NCBI RefSeq assembly: GCF_030151805.1
Contig: NZ_JASLCN010000234.1
Span: 1 to 15,089, forward strand
Direction: 5' to 3'
Length of the DNA stretch: 15,089 nucleotides
From: Fluviicola sp.
Lineage (GTDB): Bacteria; Bacteroidota; Bacteroidia; Flavobacteriales_D; Crocinitomicaceae
A model generated the notes under the pieces. That model saw nothing but the letters and a program-made list of their open reading frames with translations, searched no databases and was not told where the DNA came from. Position 1 is the first letter of the stretch. Each line of letters starts with the position of its first letter. This document shows, piece by piece, positions 6,824-13,446 of the stretch. Position numbers and translations under genes: made by a program.

Positions 6824-7588
6824 ATGTTAAAAATCGCAGATAAAGAATTGAAATCGCGTTTGTTTTTGGGAACAGGAAAGTTCGGTTCTTCAAAACAAAT
6901 GGAAGAAGCAGTTTTGGCTTCCGGTTCAGAATTGGTAACAGTAGCTTTGAAACGGGTGGATCTGGAAACGGAAACGGATGATTTATTGGCTCATTTAAAT
7001 CATTCCCACATCGGATTGTTGCCAAATACATCCGGAGCACGGAATGCGAAGGAAGCTGTTTTTGCGGCTCAATTGGCACGGGATGCAATGGAAACGAATT
7101 GGCTAAAACTGGAAATTCATCCGGATCCGAAGTATTTACTTCCTGACCCGATCGAAACGCTGAAAGCAACGGAAGAACTGGCAAAATTAGGCTTTGTGAT
7201 CTTGCCGTATATTCATGCTGATCCGGTTTTGTGTAAGCGCTTGGAAGATGTGGGGACGGCGGCCGTCATGCCTTTGGGAGCACCTATCGGAACGAATAAA
7301 GGATTGAAAACACTGGATTTCCTGGAAATTATCATCGAACAAAGTAAGGTTCCGGTGATTGTGGACGCAGGAATCGGAGCACCTTCTCATGCGGCATATG
7401 CCATGGAACTGGGAGCAGATGCTGTTTTGGTAAATACGGCGATTGCAGTTGCTCAGAATCCGAAAGAAATGGCGCTGGCTTTTAAAATGGCTGTAGAAGC
7501 AGGAAGAATGGCATACGAATCCGGATTGGGTGCGGTGTCGAGATCAGCGAATGCTTCCAGCCCGTTGACTGGATTTTTGAATTTATGA
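6824..7588 (+). CDS. thiG: Thiazole synthase ThiG
   Basis: 254 residues, a (beta/alpha)8 enzyme that condenses deoxyxylulose-5-phosphate, dehydroglycine from ThiH and the sulfur of ThiS thiocarboxylate into the thiazole phosphate carboxylate. The Schiff-base lysine is Lys95 in NWLKLEIHPD. Further family blocks are FLGTGKF (14-20), LPNTSGA (66-72), PYIHADPVLCKRLED, AAVMPLGAPIGTNKGL, VPVIVDAGIGAPSHAAYAME and GADAVLVNTAIA. The C-terminus (RSANASSPLTGFL) is also typical. The start is 72 nt after thiE, and a 45-nt spacer containing hairpin repeat copy B separates it from thiH. It is full length with no anomalies. Confidence 0.97.
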   Translation: MLKIADKELKSRLFLGTGKFGSSKQMEEAVLASGSELVTVALKRVDLETETDDLLAHLNHSHIGLLPNTSGARNAKEAVFAAQLARDAMETNWLKLEIHPDPKYLLPDPIETLKATEELAKLGFVILPYIHADPVLCKRLEDVGTAAVMPLGAPIGTNKGLKTLDFLEIIIEQSKVPVIVDAGIGAPSHAAYAMELGADAVLVNTAIAVAQNPKEMALAFKMAVEAGRMAYESGLGAVSRSANASSPLTGFLNL

Positions 7589-7595
7589 GATTTGA

Positions 7596-7628
7596 TTCCC
7601 CCTTTGGAGGGGGATAAAGGGGGAGGAT
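7596..7628 (+). repeat. 33-nt C/G-rich hairpin repeat, copy B
   Basis: Exact inverted copy of 2884-2916, occupying most of the 45-nt gap between thiG and thiH. On this strand it reads as a hairpin CCCCCT-TTGG-AGGGGG (7598-7613), then ATAAAGGGGGAGG. The purine-rich GGGGGAGGAT tail ends 5 nt before the thiH ATG and could double as a ribosome-binding region. Confidence 0.88.
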
Positions 7629-7633
7629 AAATA

Positions 7634-8761
7634 ATGAACTTTACAACACTTTTTCAAAATACCAATTGGGACGAGGTAAAATCTTCCATCTACGCGAAAA
7701 CAGCGAGAGATGTGGAACGCGCTTTGGCCAAGGAAAAACGGGATCTGGAAGATTTCAAAGCTTTGATTTCGCCGGCTGCGGAACCTTATTTGGAGCAAAT
7801 GGCCCAAATCAGTCATCAATTGACTCAAAAACGTTTCGGAAAAACCATTCAGCTCTATACACCGATGTATTTGAGTAATGAATGCAACAATATTTGTACG
7901 TATTGCGGTTTTAGTTTTGATAACAAAATCCGTCGTAAAACACTGAATGATGCTGAAATCCGCCAGGAAGTGGACTTTTTGAAGGAACGAGGATTCAATC
8001 ACATTTTGTTGGTGACAGGTGAAGCAAATCACACGGTACACATGTCGTATTTCAAGCATGCATTGGAATTGATGCGTACTGATTTCGCGAATATTTCCAT
8101 GGAAGTACAACCTTTGGATTTGGAAGAATACAAAGAATTGCATGAAGCCGGTGTGTATTCCGTTTTGGTATACCAGGAAACCTATCACCAGGATGTGTAC
8201 AAAGCGTATCACCCGAAAGGAAAGAAATCGAATTTCCAATACCGTTTGGACACTCCCGATCGCTGTGGAGAAGCGGGAATTCACAAAATAGGTTTGGGAG
8301 TATTGCTTGGTTTGGAAGATTGGCGCACGGATTCGTTCTTCTGCGCGATGCACCTGGATTATCTGCAAAAAACGTTCTGGCAAACGAAGTATTCCATTTC
8401 TTTTCCGCGTATGCGGCCTGCGGAAGGAATTATCGAACCGAATGTGATTGTTGGCGACAGGGAATTGGTTCAATTGATCTGTGCATACCGCTTAATGAAT
8501 GAAGACGTGGAATTATCGGTTTCCACGCGTGAATCGGAGCACTTCAGAAATCATGTGATTCCGTTGGGTGTTACAACTATGAGCGCCGGGTCGAAAACCA
8601 ATCCGGGGGGATATGTGGTAGAACCGGAATCGTTGGAACAATTTGAAATTTCGGATGAGCGTTCGGTAGAAGAAATTGCGGCATTGATCAAACAGAATGG
8701 GTATGAAGCCGTTTGGAAAGATTGGGACCGCAGTTATTCAAAAGTAGCAGATCATGTTTAG
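7634..8761 (+). CDS. thiH: 2-iminoacetate synthase (tyrosine lyase) ThiH
   Basis: 375 residues, a radical-SAM enzyme that splits tyrosine to p-cresol and dehydroglycine (2-iminoacetate), the C-N unit needed by ThiG in anaerobic-type thiazole synthesis. The cluster motif is CNNICTYC (Cys84, Cys88, Cys91) within YLSNECNNICTYCGFS. Other blocks include NHILLVTGEANH, VLVYQETYHQDVY, GIHKIGLGVLLGLEDWR, SFPRMRPA, STRES and TTMSAGSKTNPGGY. Presence of ThiH and absence of a thiO gene shows that this organism uses the tyrosine route and not glycine oxidase, at least in this operon. The stop overlaps thiF by 8 nt. The start is preceded by the purine-rich tail of repeat copy B. Confidence 0.97.
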   Translation: MNFTTLFQNTNWDEVKSSIYAKTARDVERALAKEKRDLEDFKALISPAAEPYLEQMAQISHQLTQKRFGKTIQLYTPMYLSNECNNICTYCGFSFDNKIRRKTLNDAEIRQEVDFLKERGFNHILLVTGEANHTVHMSYFKHALELMRTDFANISMEVQPLDLEEYKELHEAGVYSVLVYQETYHQDVYKAYHPKGKKSNFQYRLDTPDRCGEAGIHKIGLGVLLGLEDWRTDSFFCAMHLDYLQKTFWQTKYSISFPRMRPAEGIIEPNVIVGDRELVQLICAYRLMNEDVELSVSTRESEHFRNHVIPLGVTTMSAGSKTNPGGYVVEPESLEQFEISDERSVEEIAALIKQNGYEAVWKDWDRSYSKVADHV

Positions 8762-9464
8762 TGAAAACGAAGCAAAGCGCTATTCCAAACAAACAATTTT
8801 GGATGAGGTTGGTTTGTTGGGACAGGTGAAATTGAAAAATGCACGTGTTGCCGTAATTGGCGCCGGAGGTTTGGGCTGCCCGGTCATTCAATATTTGTCG
8901 AGTAGCGGAGTAGGAACAATCGGAATCATTGACTTTGATGTAATTGAGCATTCCAATTTGCATAGGCAGGTTCTTTACGGTCCGGGAGATGTCGGAAGAA
9001 AGAAAGCTGAAGTGGCTAAAGAACGTGCTTTGGCGCAAAATCCGGACACTAACATCGAATTATTTGATTGTGCATTAACGGATGAAAATGCCGAATCCAT
9101 TCTTTCTCAGTTTGATCTGGTGGTAGATGGCTGCGATAATTTCCTGACACGTTATACAGTGAACGATGCCTGTGTGAAACTCGGTTTACCATTGGTTTAC
9201 GGAAGTATTCTGGGATTCCAGGGGCAGATAGCCGTTTTTAATTACGAAGGAAGCAAGCATCTCCGTGATATTTTCCCGGAACCACCCAATGCAGAAGAAG
9301 TACCGAATTGCTCGGATAACGGTGTTTTGGGAGTTGTTCCCGGAGTCATCGGAACCTTGATGGTAAATGAGGCTTTGAAATGTATTTTGGGACTTGAAAA
9401 TCAAACAAACGTTTACCGGCTTTTTGATTTGCTTTCTATGAAGCAGACGGAGTTGAAGTATTAA
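8754..9464 (+). CDS. thiF: ThiS adenylyltransferase ThiF (HesA/MoeB/ThiF family)
   Basis: 236 residues of the E1-like superfamily. It activates the C-terminal glycine of ThiS with ATP to ThiS-AMP, the step before sulfur transfer. Motifs are the ATP-binding GAGGLG (36-41), DFDVIEHSNLHRQ (60-72, with the Arg finger), GRKKAE (81-86), VVDGCDNFLTR (123-133) and the conserved cysteine in PNCSDNGVLG (Cys186). The two CxxC pairs that bind structural zinc in E. coli ThiF and MoeB are absent: the first region reads HLRDIFPEPP and the protein ends before the second. There is no rhodanese domain. It overlaps thiH by 8 nt and is the last gene of the thi operon. A MoeB function is possible in principle but unlikely given the context. 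Confidence 0.94.
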   Translation: MFSENEAKRYSKQTILDEVGLLGQVKLKNARVAVIGAGGLGCPVIQYLSSSGVGTIGIIDFDVIEHSNLHRQVLYGPGDVGRKKAEVAKERALAQNPDTNIELFDCALTDENAESILSQFDLVVDGCDNFLTRYTVNDACVKLGLPLVYGSILGFQGQIAVFNYEGSKHLRDIFPEPPNAEEVPNCSDNGVLGVVPGVIGTLMVNEALKCILGLENQTNVYRLFDLLSMKQTELKY

Positions 9465-9479
9465 GTTTGGATTTTGTTA

Positions 9480-9491
9480 CCCCTCAAGGGG
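9480..9491. repeat. Short hairpin after thiF, possible fragment of the hairpin repeat family
   Basis: CCCC-TCAA-GGGG forms a 4-bp GC stem with the same TCAA loop as the repeats flanking the DUF559 gene. It lies 15 nt after the thiF stop and is followed by an A-rich, not U-rich, tract, so a conventional terminator is doubtful on this strand. It may be a decayed partial repeat copy or a weak 3'-end stabilising hairpin. Confidence 0.4.
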
Positions 9492-9522
9492 AAAAAGAAA
9501 TCCTCTTTTTAAGAAGATATTC

Positions 9523-9561
9523 TCAGGCTTCCTCCCTTGAGGGAGGATCGAGGAGGGTGGC
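9523..9561 (+). repeat. Left inverted hairpin repeat of the DUF559 unit
   Basis: Contains TCCTCCC-TTGA-GGGAGGA (9529-9546), a 7-bp stem with TTGA loop, then ATCGAGGAGGGTGGC. It is homologous to the reverse complement of 9977-10014 with one or two indels and several substitutions. It coincides base for base with the last 12 codons and stop of the DUF559 gene on the opposite strand. Confidence 0.75.
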
Positions 9562-9933
9562 TGATCTCAAAGCATGAATCACATGCCTGATCTGTTCTGA
9601 GATCAGATCTAAATTATTCAAAACATCTCCTTCCGAAAAACGGATAATAGTATATCCCAATGAAATGAGTTTATCTTCGCGATAGCGGTCATAATCTCCT
9701 TTGTTAGTATGCGAATTACCGTCAATTTCAATAATTAAACCAATTTCAGGCGCAAAAAAGTCGACTATAAAATTGTAAACAGATCTTTGACGCAAAAAAC
9801 GTTCACCGGTCTGTTTGCGTGAAAGTAATCCCTTCCAAATATACTTTTCGGCTTTCGAAATAGTTTCAGTTCTTAATTCCCGCGCATATTCTTTAAGTTT
9901 CGGATTGTAGTAGTGGTGATGGTATAATTTCAT
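9523..9933 (-). CDS. DUF559 (Vsr-like, PD-(D/E)XK) endonuclease-domain protein
   Basis: 136 residues. The N-terminal KLKEYARELRTETISKAEKYIW is the typical DUF559 opening helix. The core RQRSVYNFIVDFFAPEIGLI (48-67) followed by IEIDGNSH (68-75) gives the nuclease-like triad Asp58, Glu69 and Asp71 with His75, as in Vsr and restriction-like folds. FSEGDVLNNLDLI is the usual closing segment. DUF559 proteins are predicted small DNA nucleases. Their biological role is mostly untested. The last 12 residues (ATLLDPPSREEA) and the stop are encoded exactly by the left hairpin repeat, so the domain proper ends near residue 124. The start has no clear ribosome site, and I found no good promoter between it and the right repeat. 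A palindrome ATCTTAAAAGAT lies at 9952-9963. Context suggests a nuclease linked to its flanking repeats. Confidence 0.9.
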   Translation of the reverse strand: MKLYHHHYYNPKLKEYARELRTETISKAEKYIWKGLLSRKQTGERFLRQRSVYNFIVDFFAPEIGLIIEIDGNSHTNKGDYDRYREDKLISLGYTIIRFSEGDVLNNLDLISEQIRHVIHALRSATLLDPPSREEA

Positions 9934-9976
9934 ATTTTAAGTTACGGAAATATCTTAAAAGATGCAATTCGCATAT

Positions 9977-10014
9977 GCCACCTCCCTTAATCCCTCCTCA
10001 AGGAGGGAGACTGA
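9977..10014 (-). repeat. Right inverted hairpin repeat of the DUF559 unit
   Basis: On the plus strand it begins GCCACCTCCCTTAA, then forms TCCCTCC-TCAA-GGAGGGA (9991-10008), a 7-bp perfect stem, and ends ACTGA. In the opposite sense it has the same order as copy B at 7596-7628: hairpin first, then an ATTAAGGGAGG tail. The tail points into the DUF559 unit. Confidence 0.75.
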
Positions 10015-10031
10015 ATCATGAGATCTAAATT

Positions 10032-10496
10032 CTATTTCTTTTTATAGCTTTCTAATTGCAATCCTCTTAAAAAATTACGCAGAAACTGATCTCCGCAAAC
10101 CCGGTAATGCGGATGTTTCGGATCTCTGAAAAAAGCATTCAGTTCCGGTTTCCCAATTCGGATATCTGCTTTTTTGAGAGTTTCAACAATGTCATCATCT
10201 TTGAAATTCAATGCGATACGCAGTTTTCTGAAAATGATGTTGTTGGTTAATTTCTCTTCGTTTTCCGGAATTTTTCCATCTTTCAGCCCTCTTTGGTCTA
10301 CAATGAACCCATTCAGAAGCGCAGCCAAATCCCGGTCCGGCATTGCCTTAAATCCTTCATACTGTTCTTGTTTCATCCACGCAAAAATATCTAAGGGTGA
10401 AACGATGTATTCGACAGATTTGAAAAGCTGCCCGATTTTTTCTTCGTCCCATTCGTAGATTTTTCGAAGCTTGTAAAAGATGTAATTGTTATCCAT
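10032..10496 (-). CDS. DUF1456 (YehS-like) protein
   Basis: 154 residues made of two copies of the DUF1456 helical repeat. The first is around residues 3-70 (NNYIFYKLRKIYEWDEEKI, then DIFAWMKQEQYEGF, ending in LLNGFIVDQRG). The second is at 84-150 (NNIIFRKLRIALNFKDDDI, then ELNAFFRDPKHPHY, ending in FLRNFLRGLQ). The repeated NN-x-IF-x-KLR start of each half makes the duplication clear. The family includes E. coli YehS and has no established biochemical function. No signal peptide or membrane segment is seen, so it is probably cytoplasmic. A perfect TAnnTTTG promoter element lies only 5 nt before the ATG, so its mRNA may be nearly leaderless. Confidence 0.9.
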   Translation of the reverse strand: MDNNYIFYKLRKIYEWDEEKIGQLFKSVEYIVSPLDIFAWMKQEQYEGFKAMPDRDLAALLNGFIVDQRGLKDGKIPENEEKLTNNIIFRKLRIALNFKDDDIVETLKKADIRIGKPELNAFFRDPKHPHYRVCGDQFLRNFLRGLQLESYKKK

Positions 10497-10500
10497 GCGG

Positions 10501-10508
10501 CAAAGGTA
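10501..10508 (-). promoter_or_regulatory. Bacteroidetes -7 element for the DUF1456 gene
   Basis: On the minus strand TACCTTTG is a perfect TAnnTTTG. Its G is 5 nt from the A of the ATG (10496), so transcription would begin at or within a base or two of the start codon. I see no good TTTG at -33. Confidence 0.5.
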
Positions 10509-10543
10509 GAATAAAAGCTCTTAATTGACGGATAGGGATTTTA

Positions 10544-11080
10544 TCAATCTTTGATTTCCTCTAGTAATCTGTCGTTTTGAATTCCCCATTTTTCAAAAAC
10601 TTTCGTTAATTCGATGAGCACGGATTTGGGTGTTTTAATATTGGTTTGAATCGTATTTTGACCATCACTTAGTTTTAGCCAGGCAATAGTTTGCTGCGTT
10701 CCTTCATATTCAACACGATCTTCCGTATCAATGATTGAGACGATCAGATTCTCTATTTTAAACTCAAATTCTTTGTAGGAAATTTTCTTTGCTTCCGGCT
10801 TGTAGATTAATAGATCATTTGCAAGCATAAAGTTCTCTTTTCCGTATTTATTCCAAGTCGCCAAACGATAGAAAAAATACGCGCCAAAACCTAGAGCGAT
10901 AGTGAATACTAGTAATCCGATTGCGGGTTTTCCACCTGAAAAGACAATAAAAATGAAAGCCAGGATTGGAATAGCAATCATCAAATACATCAGAGACAAG
11001 GTGATATAATATCCGGATTTGTTTAACTTGAAATTTGTCAATTCGATTTTTTCTGCGCTTGAGGTAAATGGTTGAGTCAT
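10544..11080 (-). CDS. Hypothetical two-helix membrane protein (bacterial PH-like topology)
   Basis: 178 residues. Two adjacent hydrophobic segments (about residues 23-46, YITLSLMYLMIAIPILAFIFIV, and 52-72, AIGLLVFTIALGFGAYFFYRL) form a membrane hairpin. They are followed by a soluble domain of about 105 residues with alternating strands (NFMLANDLLIYKPEAKK, VSIIDTEDRVEYEGTQQTIAWLKL) and a C-terminal amphipathic helix (LIELTKVFEKWGI). This arrangement resembles membrane proteins with a cytoplasmic bacterial PH-like domain, but I recognise no specific family. It reads towards the DUF1456 gene with a 47-nt gap that contains that gene's own promoter element. The upstream side faces the divergent lysozyme-like gene across 156 nt. 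Function unknown. Confidence 0.72.
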   Translation of the reverse strand: MTQPFTSSAEKIELTNFKLNKSGYYITLSLMYLMIAIPILAFIFIVFSGGKPAIGLLVFTIALGFGAYFFYRLATWNKYGKENFMLANDLLIYKPEAKKISYKEFEFKIENLIVSIIDTEDRVEYEGTQQTIAWLKLSDGQNTIQTNIKTPKSVLIELTKVFEKWGIQNDRLLEEIKD

Positions 11081-11187
11081 TTTTATGCTTTTAATAAAGT
11101 AATGAGTGAATCGGATATAAATTTAGTTGGAAAACCATTAAAACTACTTTCCGATTGTTCTTATCCTCAAAATTAACTACTTACTTG

Positions 11188-11220
11188 TTGCCGGTATATG
11201 GACATTTGCTAGTATTTTTG
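11188..11220 (+). promoter_or_regulatory. Bacteroidetes-type promoter for the lysozyme-like gene
   Basis: TTG at 11188-11190 and a perfect TAnnTTTG (TATTTTTG, 11213-11220) are 22 nt apart, within the usual range. Initiation about 5 nt downstream leaves a leader of about 11 nt before the GTG start at 11237. This lies in the divergent region between 11080 and 11237. Confidence 0.6.
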
Positions 11221-11236
11221 CAAAAATAAATTTTCA

Positions 11237-12364
11237 GTGAAGAAACTATTTAAAAGTAAATGGTTTAAAATCCCATATTACACCTTGCTTTATGCTTTTG
11301 CAATTGCGGGATTTTTTTTAATTGCCAGTTATACTGCAATCAAATTCGGTTTCACAAAGGAATCGGGAATGGTGGATGCCAACAACCGCTATTTCCAGGA
11401 AATGCAGGATAAATACAATCAGGACTTCAAGGTAGACAGTGTGACGATGGTTCAAAAGCGCTACGAAGCGATGGAACGAATCATTGTGTTGAATGAATAT
11501 TACCCTCAAAATGCGCAATACATTCTTTCCGTACTTCAGGATGGGGCGGATAGTTACGAAGTTTTGCGTATGCTGGATGCGGTAGATCTGCAGTTGAAGG
11601 AAAACAAATCGTACCAAAAAGCAATCTCAAAAATCCGGTTCAATTCCAAACAGGCAAAAGAAGTGACTACTTTGAGTGCTTTTGAATGGATGAATATCGC
11701 GGAATGGAAAACGTTCAAGGAAGCTGTTGCAAAGGACAAAAAACTCATTGATTCGGTGGCTAATCAAACCGGAGTAGAGGGGCGTTTGATTGTTTCCTGT
11801 TTGGTTGGTGAGCAAATCCGCTTGTTCAATTCTTCCCGCGAAGCATATAAGAAATGGATCGGGCCGCTGAAAGTACTTTCGGTAGAATCTCAATTCTCAT
11901 TTGGTGTAACCGGGATTAAAGAACACACTGCGAAGAACATCGAAAGTCATTTGAAAAACCCGAACAGTATTTTCTATCTGGGTCCGCAATACGAACATTT
12001 GTTGAATTTCAAAGGGCAGGATACGGCAACGGTAAACAAAGAACGAATTGACCGTTTGACGGATTTCCACAACCACTATTATTCCTACATGTACGCAGCT
12101 GTTTTTTTAAAGCAAATGAAGGTGCAGTGGGAGAAAGCCGGTTTCCCGATTGACAAACGCCCGGAAATTCTGGCGACCTTGTTCAATGTCGGTTATCCGC
12201 AATCAAAACCGAAATCGAATCCGAGAGTAGGCGGGTCGACCATTAAAATTTATGAAAAACCTTATTCTTTCGGAGCAATTGCGTATCAATTCTATTATTC
12301 CGGCGAGCTTTTTGATCTGTTCCCATTTGAAAAAAAGAAGTTTGACTGGAATGAAGATGCATAA
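11237..12364 (+). CDS. Membrane-anchored lysozyme/lytic-transglycosylase-like protein
   Basis: 375 residues with a GTG start. An in-frame TAG at 11210-11212 and no other usable codon after it fix the N-terminus. One transmembrane segment (about 14-34, YYTLLYAFAIAGFFLIASYT) anchors the protein with the bulk outside the cytoplasm. Residues 177-240 resemble the goose-lysozyme/SLT core: LIVSCLVGEQIRLF places a candidate catalytic Glu192 in the first helix, SQFSFGVTGIKEHTAKNI (218-235) matches the S-x-GxxxIK motif, and EILATLFNVGYPQ (310-322) recalls the AxxYN segment. It is related in style to DUF1402-type proteins. The call is from motif order only. The 3' end overlaps the secreted DUF2233-like gene, suggesting a shared role in cell-wall or surface glycan processing. 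Confidence 0.72.
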   Translation: MKKLFKSKWFKIPYYTLLYAFAIAGFFLIASYTAIKFGFTKESGMVDANNRYFQEMQDKYNQDFKVDSVTMVQKRYEAMERIIVLNEYYPQNAQYILSVLQDGADSYEVLRMLDAVDLQLKENKSYQKAISKIRFNSKQAKEVTTLSAFEWMNIAEWKTFKEAVAKDKKLIDSVANQTGVEGRLIVSCLVGEQIRLFNSSREAYKKWIGPLKVLSVESQFSFGVTGIKEHTAKNIESHLKNPNSIFYLGPQYEHLLNFKGQDTATVNKERIDRLTDFHNHYYSYMYAAVFLKQMKVQWEKAGFPIDKRPEILATLFNVGYPQSKPKSNPRVGGSTIKIYEKPYSFGAIAYQFYYSGELFDLFPFEKKKFDWNEDA

Positions 12365-13229
12365 AGCAGCCATTTTCGCTTTATTTTTTATTGGAAGTTT
12401 CTCTTCATTCGCTCAGGATGGAACGGATACGCTTTACAAAAGACCGAAGGACACGATGGATCTGGTAATTCATTGGCAGAAAATCGGGAAAGGGGTTTCG
12501 TTTTGTGAAACGGATGCACCTGTGCGATCCATTATGGGAGATTCCAGACTGACTATTCTGAAAATTGATCCGAAACTAGTTGAGTTTGATTTGTTCACAG
12601 CTTCCGGAATGGATAGTGTTTCAAGATCCGTGAAAACCTGGGCTGATACGATGAATCTGAACATTGTATTCAATGCCGGAATGTATGACCTGGCAAAACC
12701 GTTAATGAGCAGAGGTTTGCTGAAAAACGGATCGCACAACAATCAGTTTGCTTACAAAGAGGGCTGGAATGTCATGTTTGCGCTCAATCCGGTTGATTCG
12801 CTGAATGCAATGGATGCCGTGGTTTATGATATGGAATGCACTTCATACGCCCAGATTGAAAATAAGTATACCAGCTTCGCCCAGGGATTACGCATGTTGG
12901 ATTGTTCCGGAAACCCGATGAACTGGAAAAAACGTATTCAATCCTGCAGTATGTTGGTTTGCGCCCACGACGATCAGGATAACCTGATGATTATCTTTTG
13001 TCGCTCTCCGTACACACACAACCAAATGATTGGGTTTATGAAGCAGTTCCCTACACCTTTACACAATGCAATTTATATGGAGGGCGGGCCGGAAACAAGT
13101 TTGTATGTGCATATCGGTGATTTCTGTATGCAGAAAGTTGGGAGTTATGTTTCAGGAACGTATACAAAAGATACCAATGAGTCTTATTGGGCTTTGCCGA
13201 ATGTGATTGGGATTCGGGTAAAGAAGTGA
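12351..13229 (+). CDS. Secreted phosphodiester glycosidase-like (NAGPA/DUF2233) protein
   Basis: 292 residues from the ATG at 12351. An upstream ATG at 12252 would add 33 residues unlike a signal peptide and lies inside the preceding gene. The chosen start gives a clean Sec signal (MKMHKAAIFALFFIGSFSSFAQD) with cleavage after FAQ. The mature protein carries NAGMYDLAKPLMSRGLLKNG near residues 103-122, matching the NAGM/G-x-G core of the NAGPA/DUF2233 fold, and AIYMEGGPETSLYV, matching the later DGG-S-xL loop. The founding enzyme, mammalian NAGPA ('uncovering enzyme'), removes GlcNAc from a phosphodiester. Bacterial members are linked to envelope glycans, and substrates are largely unknown. It overlaps the lysozyme-like gene by 14 nt, so they are likely co-translated. 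Confidence 0.82.
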   Translation: MKMHKAAIFALFFIGSFSSFAQDGTDTLYKRPKDTMDLVIHWQKIGKGVSFCETDAPVRSIMGDSRLTILKIDPKLVEFDLFTASGMDSVSRSVKTWADTMNLNIVFNAGMYDLAKPLMSRGLLKNGSHNNQFAYKEGWNVMFALNPVDSLNAMDAVVYDMECTSYAQIENKYTSFAQGLRMLDCSGNPMNWKKRIQSCSMLVCAHDDQDNLMIIFCRSPYTHNQMIGFMKQFPTPLHNAIYMEGGPETSLYVHIGDFCMQKVGSYVSGTYTKDTNESYWALPNVIGIRVKK

Positions 13230-13266
13230 GTTATAGTGAAAATTTTGTTTGTATTGCCGGGCGGGC

Positions 13267-13290
13267 GTAATTCCGCAATATTACGTCCGG
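13267..13290. repeat. 24-nt direct repeat, copy 1
   Basis: Identical to 13447-13470. Contains the dyad GTAAT-(8 nt)-ATTAC, and in this copy the stem extends to CGTAAT/ATTACG with CCGG blocks on both sides (13257-13260 and 13287-13290), so it can form a hairpin. Confidence 0.85.
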
Positions 13291-13446
13291 GGATATAGAA
13301 ATTCAAGAACTTCTTTAAGAGCAATCGTTTGGTAGAAATTCAGAATGTTTATCAGGTAATATCGCTAAAATAAAGGGATCGGGAACGAAGCCGTCAATCC
13401 GATTCATGCAAAGGAATCTAACAACAACCCATCGTTTTATTGGTAG

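Larger units (their letters stand above)
9523..10014 (-). mobile_element. Candidate small mobile unit: DUF559 endonuclease gene bounded by inverted hairpin repeats
   Basis: A single endonuclease gene (9523-9933) is enclosed by two related repeats of about 38 nt in inverted orientation, at 9523-9561 and 9977-10014. Both end outwards in CTGA and inwards in GCCACC. I see no transposase or integrase in it and no clear target-site duplication, so mobility is inferred from the architecture and from related repeat copies elsewhere in the window. The unit sits between two complete, unrelated transcription units and disrupts neither. Confidence 0.5.

Noticed and set aside
7583..8473. Long minus-strand ORF (296 aa) opposite thiH
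   Set aside because: Its composition (many Phe, His, Gln, Ile) is what the antisense of a Glu/Asn-rich gene gives, it has no recognisable motif, and thiH on the plus strand has its full family signature.
9480..9520. Intrinsic terminator of the thi operon
   Set aside because: The 4-bp GC hairpin at 9480-9491 is followed by A-rich sequence, and the later T-run (9506-9510) is not preceded by a stable stem.
12252..12350. Upstream ATG that would extend the DUF2233-like protein by 33 residues
   Set aside because: The extension lies wholly within the preceding gene and would bury the signal peptide. The ATG at 12351 gives a standard Sec signal at the N-terminus.
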